The notes beneath the pieces are model-generated. The model had not been told where the DNA came from, made no database searches, and worked only from the letters and a program-made list of their open reading frames with translations. 41,135 nucleotides of DNA, taken from IMG/VR virus record IMGVR_UViG_3300044705_000074, positions 1 through 41,135 of that record; one strand, 5' to 3'. The stretch comes from a virus. This document shows, piece after piece, positions 30,769-38,818 of the stretch (position 1 is its first letter; every line of letters begins with the position of its first letter). The translations under genes and the position numbers were made by a program.

Positions 30769-33246
30769 TTGATCCGCATCGCGCTGTACGACTCCGAAAA
30801 AGCAAACATCCCCGTGGTCAAGGATCTCGATTGGGAGAACCTGACCAACCTTCTGCACACGTACAGGTTCACACCCTGCGGCGATCAGTGCCCCGGGCGC
30901 GAGTGCCCGCACAAACTCGGCCCCGCATGGTCTCCTCACACGCTTGTTCCCGGCAAGCCTCGCGGACGCGGCAACGTGCTCGAAGTCACGGTCGCGGTCT
31001 TCGATCTGGACCATCTCGCGGAATCGGACCTCGACGCGCTCTTGCAGCGGTTGATGGACCTTGGCCTTCGCACCGCCGTTCACACCACGCATAACCACCG
31101 CCCCCCGAACGAGTGCTCAGTCCGGGTCGCGTGCGAACTCTCCCGGCCCGTGCTGGACCGCGAGTGGCCCGCGTTCCGAAGCGCGGTCGAGCGCGAGTAC
31201 CAGATCCCCGCCGACGCGCAAACCAAGGACTCGACCCGGATCTATTTCCTGCCCACATCCCCCGAGGGCCGTACCCCGCAAGTGGCCTGGTTCGGCGACC
31301 GCCCCATCGACGTGGACGCAGTGCTCGCCAAGCACCATCAGCCCACACAACTGGTCCCGCAGGTCCCCGAATACTCAGGCGAGGCCCAGCACATCGATTT
31401 GCACGCGCTGTGGGACCTGGCCCTGCGCACCAAGAACGAGGACGCGCGCCAACTCGTTCGCCTCGCGCAGAAGGGCGAGCCCATCGCGGAGGAGGGCGGA
31501 CGCGACGATGCTCTGACCCGACTCGTAGGCTCACTCGTTTACAACCTCCCACTCTCGGTCCCGCGCGAGGCCATCATTGGCATGGTCGAGCCCAGCGTTC
31601 GGGTCATGCCCGGCGACCAACCCGCGGGCGATACCTGGCTCAGCCTCGCGCGCAAGAAGATCGACCGAGCCCGGGACCGCCGCGCCGCCGAACTCGTTGC
31701 TCAAGCCGAAGAGAACGAGCGCATCCGCGCCGCCCTGGCCAAGACCTCCGCGCAGTTGGACGGCCACTCGGCTGCGGACATCGACGCGGACGGGCATTAC
31801 ACCAACGATGCGTTGCAGCGATGGGCCAAAGAGCAGGGCTGCGCCTCGGTCAACGACCTCATCTCGCAATTCGTGGTCAAGAAGTCACGAGAAGATTGCT
31901 ACTACGTCTTCCGGCACGGCGCCTATTCTCGCCCGCGAGCCAAGGCCGACCTCAAGATCGACTTCACCGAAGCGTTCGCGCCCGCACCGTTCCCCATGGT
32001 TACCACCGACCGCAAGGGAAACGTCCGCGAGCTGACCGTGGACGAGTTGCTCGAGGGTCACGTCAAACTTGCCGACGAGCGCGTCTACTCCCTCATCCTC
32101 CAGAAGTCCGTCTTCGATGCCAAGACCCGGACCTTCATCGAGGCGTGTTGCCCGCTGCGAACAGTCGCGACCGTCGAGCATCCGGAGATTCAGGAGTGGC
32201 TCAAAATCATCGCCGGGGACCGCGCCGAGTCTCTACTCCGATGGTTGGCCACTGCCCACCGACTCGAAAAGCCCACCTGCGCGCTCTACATCGACGCGCC
32301 CAAGGACATGGGCAAGAACCTCCTCGCCAACTGTATCGCCTCCCTGTGGACCGACAAAGGCCCGGCGATGCTCAAGGAGGCACTCGACAACTTCAACGCT
32401 TGCATCAAGGACTGCCCGCTGTTGTTTGCGGATGAGGCGTTACCCAAGTTGCCGGACATCACTTCGCTCTTGCGCTCGCTGGTGACCCTGAAGAACCACC
32501 GCGTCAATGATAAGCACGAGAAGAAGGTTTCGCTGGTTGGCTATCCGCGCGTGCTCGTGGTGGGCAACAACCGGAACCTGCTCACCAGCCGCGACCACCT
32601 CACCAGCAAGGACGTGGACGCAATCGACATCCGGTTCCTGTACCTGAACGCGCCCCAGGCCGCGGCCGATTACCTTAAGACCATCGGTGGTGCCACGGCT
32701 GTGAACAAATGGCTCGAGCATGGGCTGTTCGCTGAACACATCGCCTGGCTACGGACCCAGATCGATTACGAGACCCCCAACCGCCTGTGGGTGGATGGTG
32801 ACCTGGGCCAGCTCAAAAACCAATTCACCATCGACCACGTCGAGAAGGGGAACGCAGTGTGCGACTGGCTGGCCAATTTTCTCTCGCACGACCCTGCTCG
32901 ACCGCTGCACAGCCCCACCAACCTGCTTGTGGGCTGCGGTGAACTATGGGTCAAACCCGAGGCGATGACTGACCCCATGAGTTGGGAGTTGTTCGCCTCC
33001 GAGTCCCACAAGAAGCCCAGCAACCGCGAAGCCTCGGCAGTGCTGCGGGAGTTGAGCGACTCCGGGGCGACAATCCGCCCCTATGTCGGCACCGCGCGCC
33101 CGAACTACTGGAGGCTTCGATCCGAGGTTTTGTTCCAATGGATGGAGCAGAACTCAGTCGGTAATCCAGATGTAGTCAAGGCCCGTCTCGAAGCACCGAA
33201 CGACCTCATGGTCAAGACAGGACTCCTCAAGGCTCAGGTAACCTAA
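30769..33246 (+). CDS. Primase / SF3 helicase fusion
   Basis: 825 aa from a TTG start with GGGGAGC seven bases upstream; the next in-frame ATG lies about 90 codons in. The N-terminal half fits an AEP-type primase: VAVFDLDHLAE (about residue 79), TAVHTTHNHRPPNECSVRVA (about 105) and STRIYFLPTSPEGRTPQVAW. The C-terminal half is an SF3 helicase: IDAPKDMGKNL P-loop (about 507-517), LLFADEALP Walker B (about 548-556), VVGNNRNLL sensor, and a later IDIRFLYL arginine. The P-loop lacks the usual first Gly and has Asn in place of Ser/Thr after GK, so ATPase activity should be checked. It heads the replication operon. Confidence 0.8.
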   Translation: MIRIALYDSEKANIPVVKDLDWENLTNLLHTYRFTPCGDQCPGRECPHKLGPAWSPHTLVPGKPRGRGNVLEVTVAVFDLDHLAESDLDALLQRLMDLGLRTAVHTTHNHRPPNECSVRVACELSRPVLDREWPAFRSAVEREYQIPADAQTKDSTRIYFLPTSPEGRTPQVAWFGDRPIDVDAVLAKHHQPTQLVPQVPEYSGEAQHIDLHALWDLALRTKNEDARQLVRLAQKGEPIAEEGGRDDALTRLVGSLVYNLPLSVPREAIIGMVEPSVRVMPGDQPAGDTWLSLARKKIDRARDRRAAELVAQAEENERIRAALAKTSAQLDGHSAADIDADGHYTNDALQRWAKEQGCASVNDLISQFVVKKSREDCYYVFRHGAYSRPRAKADLKIDFTEAFAPAPFPMVTTDRKGNVRELTVDELLEGHVKLADERVYSLILQKSVFDAKTRTFIEACCPLRTVATVEHPEIQEWLKIIAGDRAESLLRWLATAHRLEKPTCALYIDAPKDMGKNLLANCIASLWTDKGPAMLKEALDNFNACIKDCPLLFADEALPKLPDITSLLRSLVTLKNHRVNDKHEKKVSLVGYPRVLVVGNNRNLLTSRDHLTSKDVDAIDIRFLYLNAPQAAADYLKTIGGATAVNKWLEHGLFAEHIAWLRTQIDYETPNRLWVDGDLGQLKNQFTIDHVEKGNAVCDWLANFLSHDPARPLHSPTNLLVGCGELWVKPEAMTDPMSWELFASESHKKPSNREASAVLRELSDSGATIRPYVGTARPNYWRLRSEVLFQWMEQNSVGNPDVVKARLEAPNDLMVKTGLLKAQVT

Positions 33247-33638
33247 TGCCCGCCGTCAGGATGGTCGCAGTCGTTGTCGCAGGATGCTTTCACGTTGGTG
33301 CATCCCTGTTGGCACGGGGTCAGGCAGTTACCGTAGCAGGGTTGGGTCTGGTTCCCGCCGCATTGGCTCATGCAACTCACCGGGCAAGTGCCGGCGTTGC
33401 AGTTGTTGAAGTTCGAGGTGCAGACATCGTGGCACTGCTGGACCGATCCGCTACTCCCCGACGATCCCGACGATCCGGTACTCACACTAGACCCCGTGTT
33501 TCCGCTGGACCCGGTGCTCCCGACCGTCGCTCCAGTTCCGGTGCTCCCACTCGTCCCAGCACCCACTTCGCCGTTGCATCCCACGCCGACGACCACGAAC
33601 GCCGCCAGAAACATCGCCATTAGAGTTCGCGTATCCAT
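33243..33638 (-). CDS. Cys-rich lipoprotein cargo gene (moron candidate)
   Basis: 131 aa, leftward inside the rightward replication arm, overlapping the primase 3' end by four bases. Signal peptide with lipobox VGVG-C (Cys21), then a Gly/Ser/Thr linker (GSTGSSGNTGSSVSTGSSGS) and a 60-residue tail with 12 cysteines. AGGGTGG precedes the ATG. It looks independently acquired. It could act on the host envelope, such as in superinfection exclusion, but nothing proves that. It is unlike Rz1-type lysis lipoproteins, which are not Cys-rich in this way. Confidence 0.65.
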   Translation of the reverse strand: MDTRTLMAMFLAAFVVVGVGCNGEVGAGTSGSTGTGATVGSTGSSGNTGSSVSTGSSGSSGSSGSVQQCHDVCTSNFNNCNAGTCPVSCMSQCGGNQTQPCYGNCLTPCQQGCTNVKASCDNDCDHPDGGH

Positions 33639-33673
33639 ATGACCACCCTAACGCACCCGCCTCGAGCCGCGCC

Positions 33674-33853
33674 ATGACCACCATCACCACCCCCGCTACC
33701 ACCGGGATCGGCCGAGACATTCTCCGCGGCGTGTTGGTGGGCATCACCATCGAAATCGTGACCCACATCACCCACCACCTCGTGGACAGGTTCCTCCCCG
33801 ATCTGCCCACCCCGCCTGCCCCGCCCAAAAAGCGGCGCCGGACCAAGCGATGA
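33674..33853 (+). CDS. 59-aa protein with hydrophobic helix and basic tail
   Basis: ATG at 33674, TGA at 33851-33853, 59 aa. Its stop overlaps the ATG of the nuclease gene (ATGA), strong support for a real gene despite its size. RDILRGVLVGITIEIVTHIT is an amphipathic or membrane-compatible helix, and PPKKRRRTKR a strongly basic tail. The ribosome site is weak. It could be a small membrane anchor or a DNA-binding partner of the nuclease. Confidence 0.55.
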   Translation: MTTITTPATTGIGRDILRGVLVGITIEIVTHITHHLVDRFLPDLPTPPAPPKKRRRTKR

Positions 33854-35274
33854 GCACCGCTCGTGGTCGCGCCCCCGCCGTGGTTGACGGCGAGCTCCAG
33901 CATGTCTCCGTTAGCCAGATCATGTCCTACGACGACGGCAGTGGGGGAGGGTGCCCTCGCGCGTGGTGGTACGACAAGGTTGCTCGCGTCCCTCGCGTCG
34001 ATGCCGGCGCATGGCAGAGCGTCGGCACCCTGCTTCATTCCGAGGTCGAGGATTACCTCACGGGCCGACGCACATCCTCGGACCTGTCCGCCCTCGCCCT
34101 TGCCGGCGTCCCGCACCTGCCCGAACCCTCGAGCGATCTGCTGGTCGAGCACCCGCTGGTGAACCCGGGCCTGACCGCGGCAGGTGTTCCCTTCGAGGGC
34201 TACGTCGATTGGTTGGACCCGCGAGACCCCGAGCAGCCGCACGTCGGCGACAACAAGACCACCAAGAGCATCCGACTCTGGGCCAAGACCCCGGAGCAAC
34301 TCGCGACCAACGTCCAGGCCGCGGTCTACTCCCATTGGGCCCGGCTCCGCTACCCGACCGCAAAGTCCGTGAAGTTCTCGCACGTTTACTTCGAGACGAC
34401 CCCACTCGATGACGGGGCCCATCGCTCGTGCCGCGTCGAGAACGTTTTTAAGTTGACAGAACTGGACCCCCTTTGGTTATCTATTGAGCGCACGGTTGAG
34501 CGGATGAAGGCGACCGCGCGGGAAACCCGAGACCGCGACGTAACCCCGAACACGAACCACTGCCGGGCCTATGGCGGGTGTCCCTACGCCAAGGTGTGCC
34601 CCCATAGCCCGGCCAATCGACGCACCACCGAGAACGAATCCCTGAAGGAGTTGATGATGGGCCTGTTGAACAACCTCACCATCCCCGCCGTGGAGAGCCC
34701 GGAGCAGGTATCCATTCTCCCGCCCGACGCACCGGTTCCGGTCGCAGTCCCGACCCCTGCCACGCCCTTGCCCCCAGCCCCGCCCGAGGCCGAGCGCGCG
34801 GCCCAGCCCGACCCGTTGGCCCGAGAGAAGAAGCGGGGTCGGCCCAAGAAGTACCTCCCCAGCAACATGCCTCCGCAAACCGTCGATCGCGTGCAGGAGT
34901 TGCCCCCGACCGCCCTCGCCGCCGCGGCCAAGGCCGGGTTCCGACCCGTGATCCCGCCCACGACCGAGACCCCGCCCGTGCCCGAGGGGCTCACCCTCTA
35001 CGTGAACTGCGTCCCGAACTCGTTCCACATCGTCCTCAACGCCCGGATCAACGAGTTGGCCGCGCAGTTGGCGAAGGAGGTGGATGCTCCCGACGTGCGA
35101 CTCGCGGCCAACGATTCGCCGCTGGGCTATGGCAAGTGGAAGGCCGCTCTCGCCCAAGCCATCGTCGCCGAGGGCTGCTATGGCGACGTGGTGGTCCACA
35201 GCGGCGACCTGGCCGACCCCGTGATCGACGTGCTGCGCGGGAAGGCGACCAAGGTCGTCGTGGGGGTGCGGTGA
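33850..35274 (+). CDS. PD-(D/E)XK nuclease of Cas4/AddB type with AT-hook and extra domain
   Basis: 474 aa. The nuclease core shows CPRAWWYDKV (Cys35), the metal-site pattern GYVDWLDP (Asp120) and GDNKTTK (Asp134-x-Lys136), QAAVY (Gln156), and a C-terminal Cys trio CRAYGGCPYAKVC (238, 244, 250). Four cysteines with this spacing are typical of a 4Fe-4S Cas4/AddB exonuclease. A Pro-rich linker and KKRGRPKK (327-334, an AT-hook) lead to a final domain of about 110 residues, STLYVNCVPN-like to VVVGVR, that I do not recognise. It is next to an SF2 helicase, which fits a recombination or end-processing module. Confidence 0.75.
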   Translation: MSTARGRAPAVVDGELQHVSVSQIMSYDDGSGGGCPRAWWYDKVARVPRVDAGAWQSVGTLLHSEVEDYLTGRRTSSDLSALALAGVPHLPEPSSDLLVEHPLVNPGLTAAGVPFEGYVDWLDPRDPEQPHVGDNKTTKSIRLWAKTPEQLATNVQAAVYSHWARLRYPTAKSVKFSHVYFETTPLDDGAHRSCRVENVFKLTELDPLWLSIERTVERMKATARETRDRDVTPNTNHCRAYGGCPYAKVCPHSPANRRTTENESLKELMMGLLNNLTIPAVESPEQVSILPPDAPVPVAVPTPATPLPPAPPEAERAAQPDPLAREKKRGRPKKYLPSNMPPQTVDRVQELPPTALAAAAKAGFRPVIPPTTETPPVPEGLTLYVNCVPNSFHIVLNARINELAAQLAKEVDAPDVRLAANDSPLGYGKWKAALAQAIVAEGCYGDVVVHSGDLADPVIDVLRGKATKVVVGVR

Positions 35275-35681
35275 TGATCCAGCCCTACGTTCAACATCCC
35301 GGCAATACCCGAAAGATCATAGCGGACGAGTTCCATGTCCCCATCGAGGAGCTTCCTCCCGATCGGAACTTTTTGTTTACCGCCTGGGAATTCGATCCCT
35401 TCAACTCGAAGATGCGGGCGATTTTTTACCTGAACGGGAAACTTTACGAAGTTGCGGCTGAACACTGCTCGTGCAACGGGTACAAGGGCCAGTGGCAACC
35501 TCGAGAGGTGACCTCGGCAGCCCTCGCGATGCGCCTCGTTGATCACACCTACGAGGGTGTGGTGTCGGAGCCCGATTGCCCGCTGGGCTACGGATGGCTG
35601 GACCACGAGCACCACGCCCGGTTCCGCGAGTTCATCGAGGCCCTCTGCAACATCGAGCGCGAAGGACAGACCGTCCACTAG
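35274..35681 (+). CDS. Orphan protein between nuclease and helicase
   Basis: 135 aa from MIQPYVQHPGNTRKIIADEF, ATG overlapping the nuclease stop. Upstream in-frame extension is antisense-like and rejected. NFLFTAWEFDPFNSKMRAIF, CSCNGYKGQWQ and a helical C-terminus are visible. A small partner of the nuclease or helicase is plausible from tight coupling; no domain is known to me. Confidence 0.5.
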   Translation: MIQPYVQHPGNTRKIIADEFHVPIEELPPDRNFLFTAWEFDPFNSKMRAIFYLNGKLYEVAAEHCSCNGYKGQWQPREVTSAALAMRLVDHTYEGVVSEPDCPLGYGWLDHEHHARFREFIEALCNIEREGQTVH

Positions 35682-35684
35682 CCC

Positions 35685-37517
35685 ATGTCCCTCCTCGATT
35701 ACGTGGAGGCCCCGGAGCAGGAACCGGCGAGCACACCCCGGTTCTACTCCGCGCTTCCACCCGTGTTCGATTCGGCGGACTTTCGCCGGATCAAAGCCCT
35801 CCCCCTGCGTTCTCCAGCCTCGCCGGAGGAGCAGGTTCGGTTAGCGGAAGAGATGACCTCTCGGCTTCTCCGGAATCCGCAACCGGCCTGCAATTGCGCC
35901 TCGAAGTGGAAGCAGTGCGCGAATCGCCTGCGCCCGATTCAAGGCTGGGCGCTGCACGAGGCCATGATCACGGGCCGAGGTCCGGTCGGACTCATCGGCG
36001 TGGGCGGCGGCAAGGGGCCCACGACCATGATGCTCCCCATGGTGATCCCCGGGGTGAAGGTCGCGGTCCTGCTCATCCCCGCGAATATGCGCGACGCCTT
36101 CGAGCGAGAGTGGGAGAAGTTCTCGGTCCATTTCCGACTCCCGCGCCGACCCTCGGACCGGTGGTACGCCGTGGGTGACGACAAGCCCCTGCTCCACGTC
36201 ATCACCTACAGCGAACTCTCCTCGCCCAAATCGAGCGACCTGCTCAAGAAGTTGCGCCCGGACCTGATCATCGCCGATGAGGCGCACAACCTCCGCAACC
36301 GAGGCGCGGCCCGGGTCCGACGCTTCCTCCGCTACATGCACGAGGCCCGCAGCAAGTACGCGCCCTTGAGCGGCACCATGGAGAACCGCTCCCCCATGGA
36401 GGCGGGCCACCAGTACGAACTCGCCCTCGGGGAAGGCTCGCCCTATCCGCTGCACTATCCGACCCTCGAGCACTGGTCCGAGGCGGTGAGTTCCAGGGGC
36501 GTGCCCTGCGACCCAGGCGTGCTCATGGAGTTCTGCGAACTCGGCGAGAACGTGCGTGAGGGGTTGCGTCGCCGCGTGACCCATTCCCCCGGCGTGGTGA
36601 GCACGAGTGAGAGCCAGTTCGGGGGCTCGCTCATCATCCGCCGCGCCGAGGGAATCAAGGTCCCCGAATTGATCCAGAAGATGCTCGAGGAGGTGCGCTC
36701 GACCACGACCCGCCCCGATGGTGAGGAACTGGTCGATGAGATGGCATCGGTCATGTGCCGACGCCAGCTCGGAGCAGGCGGGTACTCCTATTGGGCCTTC
36801 CCCCATGGTGAACCGCCCGAACTCATCGACGAGTGGTTCGAGCGCCGTAAGGAATGGTGCCGCGAGCTGAGGGACGTGCTCAAACTGAACCGCGAGCACA
36901 TGGACTCGCCCCTGCTCTGCGAGAATGCCGCAATCCGACACCAGCGCAAGGGGCGCGGCGAAACCATCGACCCGACGCTACCCTCGTGGCCCTCGGTGAC
37001 CTACCCGGGCTGGGCCGAGATTCGCGACCGCGTGTACCATGAGACTCGATGGAAGTGGGTCAGCGACTTCCTCGTGGACTACGCCGCGGAGTGGATGGCC
37101 GACAACAAGGGCATTGTATGGGTCGAAACCCCGGAACTCGGTCACCGCATCGCGCGCAAGACTAAACTCCCGTACTACGGCCAGGGCAAGGCCGCGAGCA
37201 AGCTCATCCTCGACGAGAAGGGCGACCGCTCCATCGTGGCATCGTCCATCTCGCACTCTACGGGCAAGCAACTGACCATGTGGTCGCGCATGCTCGTGCT
37301 CCAGTCTCCGAGCTCGGGCACGACTTGGGAGCAACTCATCGGTCGCGAGCATCGCCCCGGGCAGGAGGCTGACGAGGTGGTCGTGGACGTGGCCCTGCAC
37401 ACCGACGAGTACGAGAGCGCGTTCGCCCAGGCCCGCCTCGACGCCGAGTACCAGTACCAGACCAAGGGCGCCGAACAGAAGTTGTTGCTGGCGACGTACA
37501 CCGGAGAGTTTCCCTAG
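35685..37517 (+). CDS. SF2 (SNF2-like) helicase
   Basis: 610 aa. Motif I region GVGGGKGPTT (about 104-113; degenerate, Gly in place of the usual Thr/Ser after GK), motif II IIADEAHN (DEAH, about 195-202), motif III SGTMENR (about 229), motif VI LIGREHRPGQ (about 553). A CNCASKWKQC cluster sits before motif I and may bind zinc. Motif order and length fit SNF2-family enzymes. It follows the nuclease gene and probably acts with it in replication or recombination. Confidence 0.75.
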   Translation: MSLLDYVEAPEQEPASTPRFYSALPPVFDSADFRRIKALPLRSPASPEEQVRLAEEMTSRLLRNPQPACNCASKWKQCANRLRPIQGWALHEAMITGRGPVGLIGVGGGKGPTTMMLPMVIPGVKVAVLLIPANMRDAFEREWEKFSVHFRLPRRPSDRWYAVGDDKPLLHVITYSELSSPKSSDLLKKLRPDLIIADEAHNLRNRGAARVRRFLRYMHEARSKYAPLSGTMENRSPMEAGHQYELALGEGSPYPLHYPTLEHWSEAVSSRGVPCDPGVLMEFCELGENVREGLRRRVTHSPGVVSTSESQFGGSLIIRRAEGIKVPELIQKMLEEVRSTTTRPDGEELVDEMASVMCRRQLGAGGYSYWAFPHGEPPELIDEWFERRKEWCRELRDVLKLNREHMDSPLLCENAAIRHQRKGRGETIDPTLPSWPSVTYPGWAEIRDRVYHETRWKWVSDFLVDYAAEWMADNKGIVWVETPELGHRIARKTKLPYYGQGKAASKLILDEKGDRSIVASSISHSTGKQLTMWSRMLVLQSPSSGTTWEQLIGREHRPGQEADEVVVDVALHTDEYESAFAQARLDAEYQYQTKGAEQKLLLATYTGEFP

Positions 37518-37552
37518 TTCTCTCGGCATGTTTTATCGCAAACTCGAATCTG

Positions 37553-37581
37553 TTGACAGAAAAACGCATCGTCGCTAGCAT
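37553..37581 (+). promoter_or_regulatory. Candidate phage promoter P4
   Basis: GTTGACAGAAAAACGCAT begins at 37552, with TTGACA at 37553-37558 and TAGCAT at 37576-37581, exactly 17 bp apart: the best sigma70-like site in the window. It lies upstream of the probable ssDNA-binding protein gene and shares the AAAAAC extension of P1-P3. Confidence 0.7.
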
Positions 37582-37652
37582 TGTTCATCGGCCGTAAACG
37601 ACCGATGAACCCGAAACACAAACCAACACATACACAGAAAGGCAGTTTGAGA

Positions 37653-38159
37653 ATGAGTCTGAGTCTGTTGCAGGAGTTGCTGAAGGATGCCAAGCCCACC
37701 ATCAAGAGCGACTTCATCAAGCCGGGGGGCAAGTACCGCTTCGAGATCCAGAACATCCTCACGTACCGAGGCCACAAGGGGCATTTTTTCATCGCCGAGT
37801 TGAAGACCCTGACATCGACCAAGTTGGACCCGACCGCCACGGTCAACGCCGAGGGCTCGAGTTGTTCGTACATGTGCAACCTCGCCAACGAGTCCGGCCC
37901 CGGTAACATGCTCGGGTTCTTGATGGCGGTCACCAACGAGCCCAAGGAGAAGGTGCTCGCCAAGCTCGACTCCATCGTCGGCGAGAAGTCCGTCCTCCGG
38001 TACGCGCCCGTGGACTGCGAGGCGTACTCGGTCAAGACCAAGAAGGGCGCCGACTTCACCGCCACCCGCTGGACGCATGTGCCGCTGACCGATGCCCAGG
38101 AGAAGGACATCCTGGCCCGACAGAAGGCGGCAGACAAGGCCGCCACCAAGGCCGCGTAA
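37653..38159 (+). CDS. Probable ssDNA-binding protein
   Basis: 168 aa from ATG 37653. An in-frame frame open from 37581 starts at the -10 of P4 and is rejected. KPGGKYRFEIQNILTYRGHK, GHFFIAELKTLTSTKLDPTA, AEGSSCSYMCNLANESGPGN and SVKTKKGADFTATRWTHVP suggest an OB-like fold of the kind used by phage replication proteins. The C-terminal tail (ARQKAADKAATKAA) is basic rather than acidic, which is unusual for an SSB. It lies after the helicase-nuclease pair and has its own promoter, as expected for an abundant replication protein. No family match was made. Confidence 0.45.
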   Translation: MSLSLLQELLKDAKPTIKSDFIKPGGKYRFEIQNILTYRGHKGHFFIAELKTLTSTKLDPTATVNAEGSSCSYMCNLANESGPGNMLGFLMAVTNEPKEKVLAKLDSIVGEKSVLRYAPVDCEAYSVKTKKGADFTATRWTHVPLTDAQEKDILARQKAADKAATKAA

Positions 38160-38160
38160 A

Positions 38161-38238
38161 GGCGTGACTGAGCCGGCCGGTGCTGGTAACACCGGCGCCC
38201 GAGTCTAAATCGGGTGCTTTCAGCCGCTCAGCCCCGCC
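38161..38238 (+). ncRNA. tRNA-like structured RNA with anticodon-like loop
   Basis: One base after the preceding stop. A long imperfect helix GGCG.G.CTGAGC (38161-38173) with GCTCAG.C.CGCC (to 38238) encloses hairpins CCGGTG-CTGGTAA-CACCGG and CCCGA-GTCTAAA-TCGGG. The second resembles an anticodon arm: U33 then CTA, an amber-type reading. The reverse strand reads anticodon TAG (Leu), with a plausible class II D-arm. No canonical T-arm exists on either strand, so it may be a decayed tRNA or another RNA. Confidence 0.4.
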
Positions 38239-38438
38239 TCCCTGCTCTCCCCGAAGGGCCCCGAGTACCTACTGACGATCCCACCGAAGGAGAGCGGCGT
38301 CAGGGTCAGTAGCGACTCGTATCCGGCGACCTCCAACTTTCTGCCGCTTCGTTGGAGCGAGGTAACAAGCCCAGGAGAGCGTTCCATAGCCTTGCACGGG
38401 CTGACCGGCCATAGGGCCTCGATCGAACAGTGCTGACA

Positions 38439-38460
38439 GGCCGGAAAGACGGCCGTTTTT
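38439..38460 (+). terminator. Rho-independent terminator
   Basis: GGCCG (38439-38443) pairs with CGGCC (38450-38454), loop GAAAGA, followed by G and five T. The stem is short but the T-run is clear. It would end the transcript from P4 through the structured RNA. Confidence 0.6.
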
Positions 38461-38490
38461 CTTCCTCAAGTGAATTTCACTCAGAGTGTG

Positions 38491-38520
38491 TTGCCACAGC
38501 CTAGAGCGATTCGCTATATT
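38491..38520 (+). promoter_or_regulatory. Promoter P5, possibly leaderless
   Basis: TTGCCA (38491-38496), 18 bp, TATATT (38515-38520). The expected start falls about at an ATG at 38528 that opens MNDGRER-stop (38528-38551), overlapping the next gene's ATG. No Shine-Dalgarno is visible. A leaderless 7-codon leader peptide coupled to the next gene is possible. Confidence 0.5.
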
Positions 38521-38547
38521 CACCACCATGAACGACGGACGCGAGCG

Positions 38548-38766
38548 ATGAACACGGGGCGGTTGGATGCGGTCATCGAGGAGTACGCCAAGATGAACCT
38601 TCAGGTGAAGACCCTCTATGTGAGCCCGCACTCCTGGGCCGACCTCATGTGCGAGTACGGGGCCCGGCTCCGGTTTGAGGGCGCGTTCATCCTCCATCGC
38701 GATGCACGAATCTGCCCACGAGGGGGCGTGCCCAACGACGTGGTTGCCATCGGAGAGGCACGGTAG
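38548..38766 (+). CDS. Orphan small protein
   Basis: 72 aa from the ATG at 38548, overlapping the stop of a 7-codon leader frame (MNDGRER). MNTGRLDAVIEEYAKMNLQV, VSPHSWADLMCEYGARLRFE. Weak ribosome site, so coupling to the leader may be needed. It has its own promoter after a terminator, and tRNA-Asn follows. No family recognised. Confidence 0.55.
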   Translation: MNTGRLDAVIEEYAKMNLQVKTLYVSPHSWADLMCEYGARLRFEGAFILHRDARICPRGGVPNDVVAIGEAR

Positions 38767-38818
38767 GGCATAGGGAGGGGGCTCGGGGCGCGCATGGGCC
38801 GAAACGCGCAGTAGTTCT

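Larger units (their letters stand above)
38160..38547 (+). other. 388-bp noncoding region with structured RNA and terminator
   Basis: No credible gene. Besides the tRNA-like element it holds an 8-bp inverted repeat CTACTGAC (38269-38276) with GTCAGTAG (38305-38312), a 7-bp hairpin CTCCAAC/GTTGGAG (38331-38337 and 38351-38357), and the terminator at 38439-38460. A small RNA is possible. The large antisense frame here is not credible. Confidence 0.5.
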
